Source of the DNA: Gari tellinella
Taxonomy: Eukaryota; Mollusca; Bivalvia; Cardiida; Psammobiidae
Reading direction: 5' to 3'
DNA length: 64,000 nucleotides
Assembly: GCA_922989275.2 (NCBI GenBank)
Contig: OV277871.1
Span: 26,050,693 to 26,114,692, forward strand
This document shows, one piece after another, positions 10,791 through 20,733 of this stretch. A program made the position numbers and the translations under genes. Each line of letters starts with the position of its first letter. Within the stretch, counting starts at the first letter, position 1. The notes below the pieces were generated by a model. It searched no databases. It saw only the letters and a list, made by a program, of their open reading frames with translations, and was not told where the DNA came from.

Positions 10791-11004
10791 TACAGTAGAA
10801 CCTCTCTATTACGACCACCAAGTTTTGCTAAATATCTTGTATTTAAGGCAGGTGACTGCTTAAAGCAAGGTACATGTAACATTGAAACAGAGAGCTCCTT
10901 CAGGAGCTTTCTGTTTCGGTGTTACAATGCTTTCAGCTGTCACATGTCTTTATCCAATCAATTAGCCTTCATTTAAGTGGTCGTAATAGAGAGGTTCTAC
11001 TGTA
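10791..11004. mobile_element. Family C MITE
   Basis: TA-CAGTAGAACCTCTCTATTA and mirrored AATAGAGAGGTTCTACTG-TA are perfect 20-bp ends with TA flanks. The core is an L variant: TTAAAGCAAGGTACATGTAA, loop AGCTCCTTCAGGAGCT, and a partly decayed right arm. Confidence 0.8.
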
Positions 11005-11405
11005 TTTGTTGGGAGTTTTCGGTCGTTTTCTTCGGTACATGTTTTATAGAGACATATGTGTTTGTTTTAATACAATTACAAAACCGTTTCAGAATATACA
11101 TTTTAAAGCCATAGTTTATATTCTGATAAAAAAGTAATCCTGTAATAGAAATGTGGTTGCATGATTTTCATATTATGAAATCTGTAAGAACAATGCAACG
11201 ACATAAAGTTAATATCTTTTATTGGTTTAAAACATTTTGTTTTAATGGGTGTTCATTTCAATTAAAAAAATCATTTATATTGACATATTGAATATTTTGG
11301 AATTTTGACCCGCTTATCAAATTTAGTGCATATACATTCAAACACTTTGTCGTCCAATTTGGTTTAAAACCATAACATTTTCAAAGCCATTTTCATCGCC
11401 TGGTT
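11005..11405. other. No recognised feature
   Basis: AT-rich, nothing recognised. Confidence 0.4.
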
Positions 11406-11420
11406 AACCTCCAAAATATT

Positions 11421-11757
11421 AAATGGAATATATTGTCATTGATTCTCTGAATGCTGAAGACAGTGTAGATGAAAATTCTATGCATATCCATCAGCGCTTA
11501 AAATTGGGAAAATACCACTTTCTTGAATATATCAAACACAAACATTGATCAGCATTCAAAGTTTCAACGAATATATTTATATATACGTGTATATTGATAT
11601 GAATGTACATACATACTGTACACATGAGGTTGTGACTTTCTTAAATAACAATATATATATATAGATATTGTGTGTATGGAATTGATCTGAAGATGAGAGT
11701 ATATAAATATGTGATTGTAATATTCTTGAATAAAGTATAAAAAAAGAAGAGAAAAAA
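11421..11757 (+). pseudogene. 5'-truncated retrocopy of an mRNA 3' end
   Basis: The segment lies between two perfect 15-bp copies of AACCTCCAAAATATT (11406-11420 and 11758-11772). It ends in an A-rich tail (11736-11757) preceded by AATAAA at 11729-11734. At the very start, 11423-11548 is open for 41 codons to TGA, reading MEYIVIDSLNAEDSV and ending YHFLEYIKHKH. The layout is last codons, untranslated tail, polyadenylation signal, poly(A), and a duplicated target. That fits a processed pseudogene made by LINE machinery and truncated at its 5' end. I do not recognise the parent protein. A 5'-truncated non-coding retroposon with a chance open frame is the alternative. Confidence 0.75.
11729..11757 (+). 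other. Polyadenylation signal and A-rich tail of retrocopy
   Basis: AATAAA is followed by GTATAAAAAAAGAAGAG and AAAAAAAA, directly abutting the right target duplication. Confidence 0.7.
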
Positions 11758-11772
11758 AACCTCCAAAATATT

Positions 11773-12310
11773 GTCTGCTTAGTTAAGCTGCTATTAATAT
11801 TTCGAAGTAAATGTTAAAGCAGTTTGATCGAAGAAATATCGACACGGGTGCCAAATAGTTTTGACCCGGGTCATACACCACGATTATTATCCAAACAATT
11901 GACTTCTGTAAAAGATATTTGGAACACAAACTTGATACAAATAATTTCATAGCAATGAAAAAACAACAGAGGAGGACTTTGTAAATGTAGTCCAATGGGA
12001 AATAATAAGAAAGCTGTACAATTCAGTGGCATAAAAAGCTATCCAACTACTATCCAATCAATATGGATCCAATTCAGACGCCGAGAAAAATGACCCCTGA
12101 TCAGGTTAAGTACTACTTGCCACGAAATGTAAAATATATACACATTATTAGAGCTAAGTCTTCTACTTGCTTTACAATAGTGTCTGCAATATTTTGTCGT
12201 CTGCAACAATTCTAACATTTTCTGCATTTTTTTCTCAGAAAATGTCAGTGTGTCAAGCAGTTTGCAACAGTGATCACACATTCGCCTGTGTCGTGCAAAA
12301 GTTGATAAAA
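11773..12310. other. Mostly unrecognised, with traces of MITE core
   Basis: ATGGATCCAATTCAGACGCC and CCCCTGATCAGGTTAAG near 12061-12107 are decayed K/F core pieces. Nothing else is assigned. Confidence 0.35.
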
Positions 12311-12313
12311 AAG

Positions 12314-12498
12314 TTCGGGAGATTTTTACCCCGTCACCGCTTTATTGTTATTGTCGTCGGCTTCAGTTTTTTTTTGTCTGCAAGACACGTTTCAAAGTTA
12401 GATTTTAAAAGATTGTATGGCGTTACGCGGGGTCAGATCAGGACCGGAACTGTTTGCAAACGCTTTTATGGCGAAATTGAGAGTGAAAGGGTTATTAT
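12314..12498 (+). mobile_element. H-family MITE
   Basis: TTCGGGAGATTTTTACCCCG-TCACCGC, a partial core K (GTCAGATCAGGACCGGAACT-GTTTGCAAACG) and GAAATTGAGAGTGAAAGGGT match H elements such as 61968-62210. The 142-codon frame across this element is a by-product. Confidence 0.55.
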
Positions 12499-12682
12499 TT
12501 CACAGGCATGCGTATTCAAATTAAATAACCCCCAAAACATACATCAGACCAGTGGCGGCGTCAGATTTAATATATCTTCTGGCTGCACAGAATAATTCTT
12601 ACACAAGAGGAAGATTTCTATTATCACAACTGAAGACATAATAAGTGGTTCGCTTGGAAATCAATTTAACCATTTCATGGTC

Positions 12683-12912
12683 AAATTTGTCGTGAGATTT
12701 TTACCCCTTCACCGCAATATTGCCGTCTTATTCAATATTGTTTTCTGCAATATCGTTTCAAAGTTGAATATAAGGCAGTATGACTGAAAAAATCCAAAAC
12801 AAGCGTCAAACAGTTTAGATTCTGATCAGACGTCGCGTTACGCAGTGTCTAATCAGGATTAAAACTGTTTGCAAATGTGCTGTATGACATCATTGAAAGT
12901 GAAAGTGTTATC
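12683..12912 (+). mobile_element. H-family MITE
   Basis: AGATTTTTACCCCTTCACCG, TTGCCGTCTTATTCAATATT, core K (TTCTGATCAGACGTCGCG with mirror) and ATGACATCATTGAAAGTGAA. Another core fragment (12914-13030, TTGATCTTGATCAGATACC to CTTCGGGTAAGACC) follows at once. Confidence 0.6.
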
Positions 12913-13399
12913 GTTACGAGTGTCAACTAATTTTGATCTTGATCAGATACCGGTTTACGAGGCGTTTGATATAATTGGGATCCAAACTGTTTGCAAATAA
13001 CCTCTGTACTTCGGGTAAGACCAGTGGTTAATAGTTTGTCGGATAGGACTATCTATGATTCGATTCACTCGTGAAGTTTAAATTCGTTTGCGGATTCCAA
13101 TTTGATACATCACTTTGACAGCGGTGAAAACAGGAAACATTTCAAGATATATTTAAATTGATTTGGCTTTTGAGAAATAAAGATCAGTCACATCGTATCT
13201 AATCCTTTTGCTTGAAAGTTGGTAGTCTTTAAACCCTTCAGTGTCATAATGACGTCATAAAAAGATTGGTTGCGATGCAACATCTGCCATTTTTCTTAAA
13301 TTGGTAAGTTTTAGGTAACTGGACTTAAGAAACACTTATATGAGTGCTAACTGGTTTGGAAACTGGACTATGGCTAGATGTCGTGTAACGCGGTTCCAG

Positions 13400-13656
13400 C
13401 AGGGTACAAAATTAAGTTGATCATGAAAAATCCTAAGATTTCCAATTTTTCTATTTTTCAAGCACAGTTACTTAAAGCCACAGGGACCCGACACGATTGA
13501 TTTTTGAGATTTTTTCCCTGTGCTTAAAGCAGGTTGAAAGTCAAGCAGAATGTGCCTTCAGGCGCCTTCTGCTTTGCTTTCAGTCTGCTTTAAGCTACGA
13601 TCTGCTAGGATAAAAATCCGAAGATTTCGGAAATATCCGGAGAAATGACAGCCCTG
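13400..13656 (+). mobile_element. B2-family MITE carrying a 44-bp insertion
   Basis: The left end CAGGGTACAAAATTAAGTTG and the right end GAGAAATGACAGCCCTG are mutated B2 termini. Core L lies at 13523-13594. The left stem base CTTAAAGC occurs twice because of the insertion at 13479-13522. Confidence 0.8.
13479..13522 (+). mobile_element. 44-bp micro-MITE with 8-bp target duplication
   Basis: The insert starts CACAGGGACCCG and ends TTTTTTCCCTGTG, an 8-bp perfect inverted repeat (CACAGGGA/TCCCTGTG). It is flanked by perfect 8-bp direct repeats CTTAAAGC (13471-13478, 13523-13530). An 8-bp duplication with CAGGG-containing ends is the known pattern of hAT elements, so hAT mobilisation is the inference. 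Other B2 copies show the uninterrupted site. Confidence 0.75.
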
Positions 13657-13799
13657 TTTTTATTAACAGGTAAAATGTCCACTAAAAGAGCACAAAATAC
13701 CGAGTTCCATGACGTATGATCCCAATTCAAACTATTTGCTAACTATGACCAAAACCAGACATGATTTAAATATATCATCATCAAATGCAAATTCTATGA

Positions 13800-13872
13800 C
13801 TTGTGCAAACAGTTTGAATCCTGATCAGACGTAGTGTGACTTGCTGTCTGATCTGAATCCAAATGCTTTTTG
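13800..13872. repeat. Core K hairpin, decayed right arm
   Basis: GCAAACAGTTTGAATCCTGA-TCAGACG faces GCTGTCTGATCTGAATCCAA. Confidence 0.55.
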
Positions 13873-13952
13873 AAACACAAATGCCCCTCCATTCACAAAA
13901 ACAAAATTGCAAATAAAATCGCCTTTCGGAGATTCAAACTATTTTACACTTT

Positions 13953-14165
13953 ACTCCATAGCCTGTTTCTAGTATTGAATATAGATGACCACTCAAATCA
14001 GGTTGAAAGTAAAGCAGAATGCTCCTGAAGGCACATTCTGCTTTATTGTTAGTCTGCTTTAAGCCACCATCTGCAAGAATATAGAAAGTATTTCTAATAA
14101 TACAAATTCATGAATGTATAACTTGGAACTCTTTTTTTCAGTGGAGGAGTAAATTAAATATTCAA
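13953..14165 (+). mobile_element. Degraded B1-family MITE
   Basis: ACTCCATAGCCTGTTTCTAG, GACCACTCAAATCAGGTTGA, core L mirror, ATTCATGAATGTATAACTTG and AGTGGAGGAGTAAATTAAAT follow the B1 order. The TTAA ends are lost. Confidence 0.6.
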
Positions 14166-14194
14166 AAGTTGAAACAGACAAAAGTTTAAGCAGA

Positions 14195-14388
14195 CGATAT
14201 CAATGCCATGACGTCATCGATTTTAAACAATTGTCGTCCGCCTTATTTCTTAAATTTCAAACTTTAGGACTTTTGATTTAAGAAATATTGTAATAAGTAT
14301 CATACAGTTTAGATCGGGCGTCTGATCAGGCGCCAACGAGTTACAAGTGACAATTCCACACGGGGTAAGGCAGTGAAAGGGTTCCGTT
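14195..14388 (+). mobile_element. E-family MITE, decayed
   Basis: CCATGACGTCATCGATTTTA-AACAATTGTCGTCCGCC, a weak core (GATCGGGCGTCTGATCAGGC) and GGGGTAAGGCAGTGAAAGGG. Confidence 0.5.
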
Positions 14389-14617
14389 ACATTAAAACCC
14401 ATCCAACGTATAACTTGTCTGGATTTTCTGAGAATGGTAATTGTTCACAGCTTAACTAAAAAAAAAGAAAGAACATAACCTGTAAACCAATCAGACATCA
14501 TTTTCCATAAACGATTTTCCATTTCTACGTGAAGATTAGAAGTAGAGACTTGTCTGTCACTGTATCTAATAGCAATTCAGATGTCCTCTCACGTAAAACT
14601 GTGATTTGATTTCAACC

Positions 14618-14838
14618 CTTTCACTCTCAATGACGTCATAATACGCACTGCAGATTTGATATTGACGCGGCGTCTTATCAGGATCAAAACTGTTTACCGC
14701 TTGTTATGAAATAACGATAGTTATACTGTCTAAAATCTAACTTTGAAATGATATTGCAGACAACAACATTGTAGCAGGCGACAATATGGCTGTGATGTGT
14801 AATAATCTCTCGATAAATTTGATCATGAAAGGGTTTAC
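14618..14838 (-). mobile_element. H-family MITE
   Basis: AACCCTTTCACTCTCAATGA-CGTCATAATACGC at the left, half of core K (GGCGTCTTATCAGGATCAAA), then GCAGACAACAAC and TGATCATGAAAGGG at the right. Confidence 0.55.
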
Positions 14839-15059
14839 CCTTCAGCTGCTACCAAAACGTCTGTATTTTAAAGTTGCCAGCTGCTGGGATTTCCTTTAAA
14901 AAAAGAAGACAATTTTGCTTGAAACCGTCTAGAAATATGACCTGTTCAGACTCCGTGTTTGACACTCATTTCAAAGGTCTTTAATTGTCTTAGCATCAAT
15001 TGTTTAGAAATAGTCGTTTGCATTTTATTTTCAGATCTAGACGCTTGGTTTGTTGAGTT

Positions 15060-15145
15060 AAGAAGTATTTATACAAGCGTCAAAAAGTTTGATTCCTGTT
15101 CAGACGCAGGGTTACTGAGTGTTTGATCAGCATCTAAACCATTTG
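15060..15145. repeat. Decayed core K
   Basis: GCGTCAAAAAGTTTGATTCC-TGTTCAGACGCAGGG faces GTGTTTGATCAGCATCTAAA-CCATTTGC. Confidence 0.45.
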
Positions 15146-15174
15146 CAATAGCGGATCAACTCACCATTGCTAGA

Positions 15175-15377
15175 CAGGACTGTCATAAGTTGAATTTGAA
15201 AAATCCTAAGATTTCAAATTTTTCTATTTTTCAAGCGCGATTTCTAAAAGCAGGTTGAAAGTATAGCAGAATGCGCCCTAATGCGCATTCTGTTTTAATT
15301 TCAACCTGCTTTAAGCTACAATCGACAAGAATACAAATCCGAAGATTTTGGTAAAATCCGGAGAAATGGCTGCCATG
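15175..15377 (+). mobile_element. B2-family MITE
   Basis: The ends CAGGACTGTCATAAGTTGAA and ATGGCTGCCATG are mutated B2 termini. Core L is well kept: AAAGCAGGTTGAAAGTATAG, loop GCGCCCTAATGCGC, and mirror. Confidence 0.75.
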
Positions 15378-15648
15378 CAAAGAAAAGGTTAAACTCTTTT
15401 TTTCTATAAATTATATAATCCAGACAGACTTCGTTTCTTTGAATAAAACACTTAGTATGTGTGTCAAGCCATGAGAAAACCAAGCCCTGACGGCGCTGAG
15501 ATTTTGACGTTCTTTTAGGTCACCTTGCATGAAGTGCCGTTGTGAGTTATAGTGATCGCACTATGTCCGTTGTCGTCCTTTCGCCGCCGTCGCCCTTCTT
15601 TTTGTTTTGTTTTTCATAATCGATATTTATCTGGAACCAGTTGTCATT
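15378..15648. other. No recognised feature
   Basis: No coding frame or repeat that I can assign. Confidence 0.4.
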
Positions 15649-15900
15649 TTAACCCTTTACCTCATAGCCTGTTTCAAGTTTTGAAGACAGGTGACCACTT
15701 AAAGCAGGTTGAAAGTAAAGCAGAATGTGCCTTAAGGCACATTCTGCTTTACTTTCAGCCTGCTTTAAGCTAAAATCTGCTAGGCTATATAAAATATGTA
15801 TAATGGTAATTGTTCATGAGGGTATAAACTGGAACTATTTTCTTCGGCGGAGGAATAAATTAAATACGCTAAAAGTCGCTTCTATGGGGGAAAGGGTTAA
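15649..15900 (+). mobile_element. B1-family MITE, full length
   Basis: It begins TTAA-CCCTTTACCTCATAGCC and ends CTATGGGGGAAAGGG-TTAA. CCCTTT ends with TTAA target duplications are typical of piggyBac-type elements. Core L spans 15699-15771 with loop GTGCCTTAAGGCAC. The right half holds ATTCTTCGGCGGAGGAATAAA-like sequence without coding potential. It is the best reference copy of B1 here. Confidence 0.85.
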
Positions 15901-16204
15901 TGGCCATTAAGCATGCTCTGAAATGTATGGAGTGTACAGTGGTATACTCTGATCACATTATTAAATTTAAGGTACAACATACCTTTTGAAATATAGTGAA
16001 ATACCTGATACAAATTGCCCAGAATACTGGAAAAGTGTTCCAAACTTCGAACGAATGTCTCAAATAGTTACATGTATTGAAAAATGTAACCTTACAAAAA
16101 ATTAACATAAAAAGCAACAGACGCAGCCGACAGGATGGCGATACTATTGAGATATCAAACATGATATTAACACAAGAAATACATATGATAAAAAGGGTAA
16201 AAAA
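15901..16204. other. No recognised feature
   Basis: The 96-codon minus frame at 15953-16243 overlaps the tRNA-like segment and shows no domain. Confidence 0.35.
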
Positions 16205-16282
16205 AAGTATTGCACTCGACGGGATTCGAACCTTTGACCTCATATTTTACAGTCGTACGCGGTAAACGCTAGACTCTTTCGA
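16205..16282 (-). tRNA. tRNA-like sequence, probable pseudogene or SINE head
   Basis: The minus strand reads GTCTAGCGTTTACCGCGTAC (A-box region) and GGTTCGAATCCCGTCGAG (perfect B box). Acceptor pairing is poor, so a functional tRNA is unlikely. Confidence 0.4.
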
Positions 16283-16633
16283 AAATGTAACTAAGTACAC
16301 CTTTTTGTAAATAAAGAATACATAAAGCTAAACTGTGCTTGATTTAAAAATGCTTATCTAGTACATGTAGGCTCTGTTTGAAAGTCATTTATGTCTTGTT
16401 ATTATTCTTGGTGTTGTAAGGTTTGTTCAATATTTTTGAATTGCCTTATATATGCTTTGACGTGCTACGCCTTCAAAACAAAAAGACAACTGTTTTTTCA
16501 ATACAAAAAAGGTCAAAACTGATAGCTTTTTGAAAAAGATGGTATCTATTTTACATTGAGTGGCAAATATTTTGGTCAGATGTCATTCTATCTGACGCCT
16601 GATCTGGATCCAAACTGTTTGCAATGTAAATGA

Positions 16634-16883
16634 TACAGTGGAGAATCTGTTATTCTTTCCCGTTTAAACGCAAACGTACGCAAACGCAAAACGCTAAAAC
16701 GTAGAAAAGAACAACTTTTGGACAATTCTGATATTTCATGTTTATCTTGGTGGCAAACAGTTTGGATCCTGATCAGACGCCGGGTTAACCGGCGTCTGAT
16801 CTGGCTCCAAACTGTTTACACTGCAAATAATAGTTTTAGCGTAAACGCGTTTATTGGGAAAGAATAACAGATTCTCCACTGTA
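16634..16883. mobile_element. Family A palindromic MITE
   Basis: TA-CAGTGGAGAATCTGTTATT opens and AATAACAGATTCTCCACTG-TA closes it. Core K reads TGATCAGACGCCGGGTTAAC with mirror. A second half-core (GATCTGGATCCAAACTGTTT) stands just outside at 16601-16622. Confidence 0.85.
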
Positions 16884-17335
16884 GTTTAGCCGCAGAGTAT
16901 ATTGTGATATAAATAAAGTCTTATCCTCTGTACCAATATCCTTTAGTCGTGTTTCCATTAATTAAACTTTGAAACACTAGTGCTAAAACAAAAGTATTTT
17001 ACCAAACGATGGGTGGCATGGAACGGTCAACCCATTCAGTGCAAGCGACGAGTGAATCCGTTCATTACAAAACTGTACCAGGGGAAGTGACCCCTATCAG
17101 AGAGCTCCTTTAGGGGAATCTAAGCATTCTTTTGTAATCTGACAACATTTGCTCATCGACGCTTTGTCATTCAGTCTTATACAACAGAAGATCGTCTAAT
17201 ATTACATTTCTTCAATGATGATTCATGACAATACACTGGGTAGTTAATCTGAATTTCGCCTGAATGATATTTTGTAATCGAAACTCAATTTCCGTCCTTG
17301 AAAAAGACATGCATCAAAATGACATCCTCCAAACG
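16884..17335. other. Unrecognised, with an F-core remnant
   Basis: GTGACCCCTATCAGAGAGCT-CCTTTAGGGG near 17088-17117 is a lone arm of an F-type core. Nothing else is assigned. Confidence 0.35.
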
Positions 17336-17539
17336 CAGGGCTGCCATAAGTTGAACATGAAAAATGCTAAGATTTCCAAATTTTATATTTTTCAAACGCG
17401 ATTTCTTAAAGCAGGTTGAAAGTAAAGCAGAATACGCCTTAAGGCGCATTCTGCTTTACTTTCAGCCTGCATTTAGCTATCATATGCTAGGATAAAAATC
17501 CGAAGATTTCGGAAAAAATCCGGAGAAATGGCAGCCCTG
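17336..17539 (+). mobile_element. B2-family MITE with 6-bp target duplication
   Basis: CAGGGCTGCCATAAGTTGAA and GGAGAAATGGCAGCCCTG are clean inverted ends. CAAACG sits directly on both sides (17330-17335 and 17540-17545). Core L: AAAGCAGGTTGAAAGTAAAG, loop GCCTTAAGGC, mirror. Confidence 0.85.
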
Positions 17540-17624
17540 CAAACGAGTTATTGCCTCGCACGAACATTCAACGCAATAATCCCTAGTAACGAGTATATGC
17601 GTCATCCAAAAACAATAAACAGTC

Positions 17625-18003
17625 AAACCTGTATTATTAAGCGACCACTAAATCTTGGATATAATAACGTATATACAGTAGAACCTCTCTATTACGACCA
17701 GTAAGTTGTGTCAAATAGTAATCGTCTAAGACAGGTGACTGCTTAAAGCAATGTGAAAGTGAACCAGAAAGCTCCTACAGGAGCTTTCTGTTTTACTTTC
17801 ACATTGCTTTAAGCAGTCACCTGTCCTTTAAACGGACAATTAGCCTGCTATTTAGTGGTCGTAATAGAGAGGTTCTACTATAATAGATTACAGACGACCG
17901 CTTAATTCATGGCAAAATGGATGCAGGAAACTCCTACAGGAGCTTTCTACATTACCTTTGTCATGCATTAAACGGTCGCATGTCTGTAAAGATCTATATC
18001 ATA
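17625..18003. repeat. Outer C-like element split by a nested C element
   Basis: Left part 17625-17673 (AGTCAAACCTGTATTATTAA-GCGACCACTAAATC). Right part 17883-18003 has an L-type hairpin (AACTCCTACAGGAGCTTTCT) and TTAAACGGTCGCATGTCTG. The piece between is a complete family C copy. Confidence 0.5.
17674..17882. mobile_element. Family C MITE, nested
   Basis: TA-CAGTAGAACCTCTCTATTA and TAATAGAGAGGTTCTACTATA are the ends. The core is TTAAAGCAATGTGAAAGTGA, loop AGCTCCTACAGGAGCT, and mirror. Confidence 0.75.
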
Positions 18004-18229
18004 TTCAGTGGTTTCTAGTTTTGAAAATAGGTGGCCACTTGACGCAGGTTGAAAGTAAAACAGAATGCATCCTAAGGCGCATTTTGCTTTGCTTGCAGCA
18101 TGTTTTAAGTTAACATCTTCTAGGACATGGAAATATGTCTTATGGTACATGTTCATGACTGTATAAATTCTTAAGTTGGTGAATCAGTTGAATGTGTCAA
18201 AAGGCGCGTCTATGGGGGATGTGGATTAA
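18004..18229 (+). mobile_element. Degraded B1-family MITE
   Basis: GTTTCTAGTTTTGAAAATAG-GTGGCCACTTGACGC, core L with substitutions, TTCATGACTG and GCGTCTATGGGGGATGTGGA-TTAA. Confidence 0.6.
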
Positions 18230-18424
18230 CCTAGGTTTGACCAGAGAAGGAAGTTAATCGGCGTCGAAATTTTACCCAAACTGTTTTACACTCAAATAGA
18301 CAGAAGTTCTGTTAGTTAACGAATTACTACCTAAGTGCGTCGTTTACGTCTTGATTTTATTGCTCCACTGAAGAAATTAATCAAACTTTAGACGTTCATG
18401 AATATGTACCATGAGACATATTTT

Positions 18425-18825
18425 CTACAGTCAAGCAGATTGAAATCAGAGTGAGTGAAAGTGAAGCAGAGTTCGCATAAATACGTATTCTGCTTTACTC
18501 TTAACCCTTTACCTGATAGCCTATTTCTAGAATTGAAGATAGGTGACTACTTAAAGCAGGTTGAAAGTAAAGTAGAATGCGCCCTAAGGCGCATTCTGCT
18601 TTACTTTCAGCCTGCTTTAAGCTATCATGTGCTACAATATAGAAAATATTCCCTATAAAATATATTCATGACTGATTGAATTGGAACTATTTTCTTTAGC
18701 GGAGGAACAAATCATATTCGCTAAAAGGCGCTTCTATGGGGGAAAGGGTTAACTTGCTTTGAGTGGTCATCTGTCTTTGTAAACAGAACAACATTTTGGA
18801 GTGGAGAGTTAACGAAACAATATGT
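18425..18825. repeat. L-type hairpin element split by B1
   Basis: GAAGCAGAGTTCGCATAAAT-ACGTATTCTGCTTTACTC stops at TTAA (18501) and resumes at 18749 with TTAACTTGCTTTGAGTGGTC. An uninterrupted relative is at 19530-19640. Confidence 0.7.
18501..18752 (+). mobile_element. B1-family MITE, nested, TTAA-flanked
   Basis: TTAACCCTTTACCTGATAGC begins it and ATGGGGGAAAGGG-TTAA ends it. Core L is near perfect (loop GCGCCCTAAGGCGC). The host sequence on both sides and the empty relative at 19575-19578 show that TTAA was duplicated. Confidence 0.85.
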
Positions 18826-18840
18826 GTTATGGCAGGTACT

Positions 18841-19060
18841 TTAGTTTCATATTAAAGGACTACCGATGTATTTGCGATGATATGAATTTGCTGAGTGGGC
18901 GATATAAACTTTTGGAACCCCCGTCATGTTTTATTGTATCATATTTGTCTTGATAGATATTGCCTGTCTATATGGGATGTGTTATATTTGTTTAAGTCAA
19001 GAGATGATATATGGCTTTGTCTGTCTGGTCATAGAACAAGGTAACAATATGAATCAATGT
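18841..19060 (+). repeat. Direct repeat, copy 1
   Basis: GATGTATTTGCGATGATATG, TGCTGAGTGGGCGATATAAA and TTGTCTTGATAGATATTGCC recur at 19663-19960 (where the last part is doubled) and, more diverged, at 22330-22520. Confidence 0.7.
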
Positions 19061-19102
19061 TCAGTTCTAAAAGAAACAACAAAATTTAATAAATACATAA
19101 CT

Positions 19103-19350
19103 ACAGTGGAGAATTTTTTTTTGCCCAATAAATGTGTTTATGCTACCCTTTCTAAAAACTTTATGTCAACTGCAATCAGTTTGAAGCCAGATCTGACGCC
19201 GGGTAACCCGGCGACTGATCTGGTCTAAACTGTTTGTCACTCAGATTAAAGTAAATCGTAAGAAATTTTGTTGTTGTAAGTTTCTACTTTTTATTGGAAT
19301 GTGTTTGCCATTCGTTTGTGTAAACAGGAAAGAATAACGTTTTCAGTCTG
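19103..19350. mobile_element. Family A MITE, decayed
   Basis: TACAGTGGAGAATTTTTTTT, AATAAATGTGTTTATGCT, core K (CCAGATCTGACGCCGGGTAA and mirror), then ACAGGAAAGAATAACGTTTT. The right terminus is degraded. Confidence 0.6.
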
Positions 19351-19529
19351 CTTGCCATGCTGAACCCCTATAACATTGACCGGCTATTAAAAATGAACTC
19401 TTCCATTACCTGATAAATGAAATGGTCAACGGTTATAAAGAGTTATGTCTGAGATTTGATTGGTCAGATATTGGCTTAATAATCTTGGGGCAGGTACTGT
19501 GGTCTCTCAAGGAGTTTTCCACTTCTATT

Positions 19530-19640
19530 TACGAGTGAAGCAGAATGCGCATTAAGACGTAATCTGCGTTACTCTTAACTTGCTTTGAGTGGTCCCCTGT
19601 CTTTAAAAATAGAACGTTTTGGAGTAGAGAGTAAACAATA
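19530..19640. repeat. L-type hairpin element, uninterrupted
   Basis: GTGAAGCAGAATGCGCATTA, then GCGTTACTCTTAACTTGCTT-TGAGTGGTC. It is the empty-site counterpart of 18425-18825. Confidence 0.7.
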
Positions 19641-19662
19641 TGTCTGGTGTCAGGTAATTTAG

Positions 19663-19965
19663 TTTCATATTAAAAGACTATCGATGTATTTGCGATGATA
19701 TGAATTTGCTGAGTGGGCGATATAAACTATTGGAACACCAGTCATGTTTCATTGTATCATATTTGTCTTGATAGATATTGACTGTCTATATGGGATGTGA
19801 ATTGATTTAGTGGGCGATATAACTATTGGAACACCCGTCATGTTTTATTGTATCATATTTGTCTTGATAGATATTGCCTTTCTATATGGGATGTGTTATA
19901 TTTGTTTAAGTCAAGTGATGATATATGGCTTTGTCTGTCTGGTAATAGAAGAAGGTAACAATGAT
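19663..19965 (+). repeat. Direct repeat, copies 2 and 3
   Basis: The segment repeats 18841-19060. Its GTCATGTTT-ATTGTATCATA / TTGTCTTGATAGATATTG part occurs twice in tandem (from about 19740 and 19836). Confidence 0.7.
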
Positions 19966-20002
19966 CTATTAAAAAGAAACAACGTAATTTAATGAATACA
20001 TC

Positions 20003-20222
20003 ACTGCAGTAGAGAAACGTTATATTTATGTCAAAAATGTGCGTATGCTACCGCAAACAGTTTAAAGCCAGATAAGACGCCAGATAACCCGGCGTATGGT
20101 CAGGCTCCAAACAGACAAAGATAAATCGTAATAATTTTTTTTAAAGAATGTACTTTTTATTCGAAAGCGTTTGCCATTCGTTTGTGTGAACAGTAAAGAC
20201 TAATGTTTTCAGTCTATTTGGT
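20003..20222. mobile_element. Family A MITE, strongly decayed
   Basis: TGCAGTAGAGAAACGTTATA, core K (CCAGATAAGACGCCAGATAA and mirror), GAACAGTAAAGACTAATGTT. The order matches 19103-19350, so both may belong to the same duplicated block. Confidence 0.5.
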
Positions 20223-20733
20223 ACATGTTGAACCCATATAACATCGACCGGTCATTAAAGTTTAACATGGACTACAATAATAGGCCCAAGGTTAAAAAGA
20301 GTTGAGTTGAGTCTTAGATCGTTCGCAGGCATTTTATTTGTCAAATTGCTCAACTTTAAATTTTATGTAGATCTATTTGACTAAAAATTATTGACATGGA
20401 TGCCAAACGGTTTGGTAACGCGGCGTCTGGACAGAATCCAAAGTGTTTGCAAATAACTTGTAGTCTAGTCGATGCAAGGTGGTGAAGGAGTTGAATATTC
20501 TCATGTTGTCTAGACAGGACTAAAATAATCTTTATCAATCTACTGTGGAGGAGACATGGTTCTTTCCCCATTAAACCCTTTTACTGCAAAATTGTCCGTG
20601 ATATTTTTACCACTTCACCGTTTCAGACTTTAGACAAGGATGGTTTTAATTTTATTCGGGGCCGTGTACTAAGCGTATGAGTTGATTCAAAACTTTTTCA
20701 AATGGAAATTATTGCTTTAGCTTCCTTTAATAT

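Noticed and set aside
12167..12595. 142-codon frame as a possible gene
   Set aside because: It runs through an H-family MITE and its core hairpin; no domain and no supporting context.
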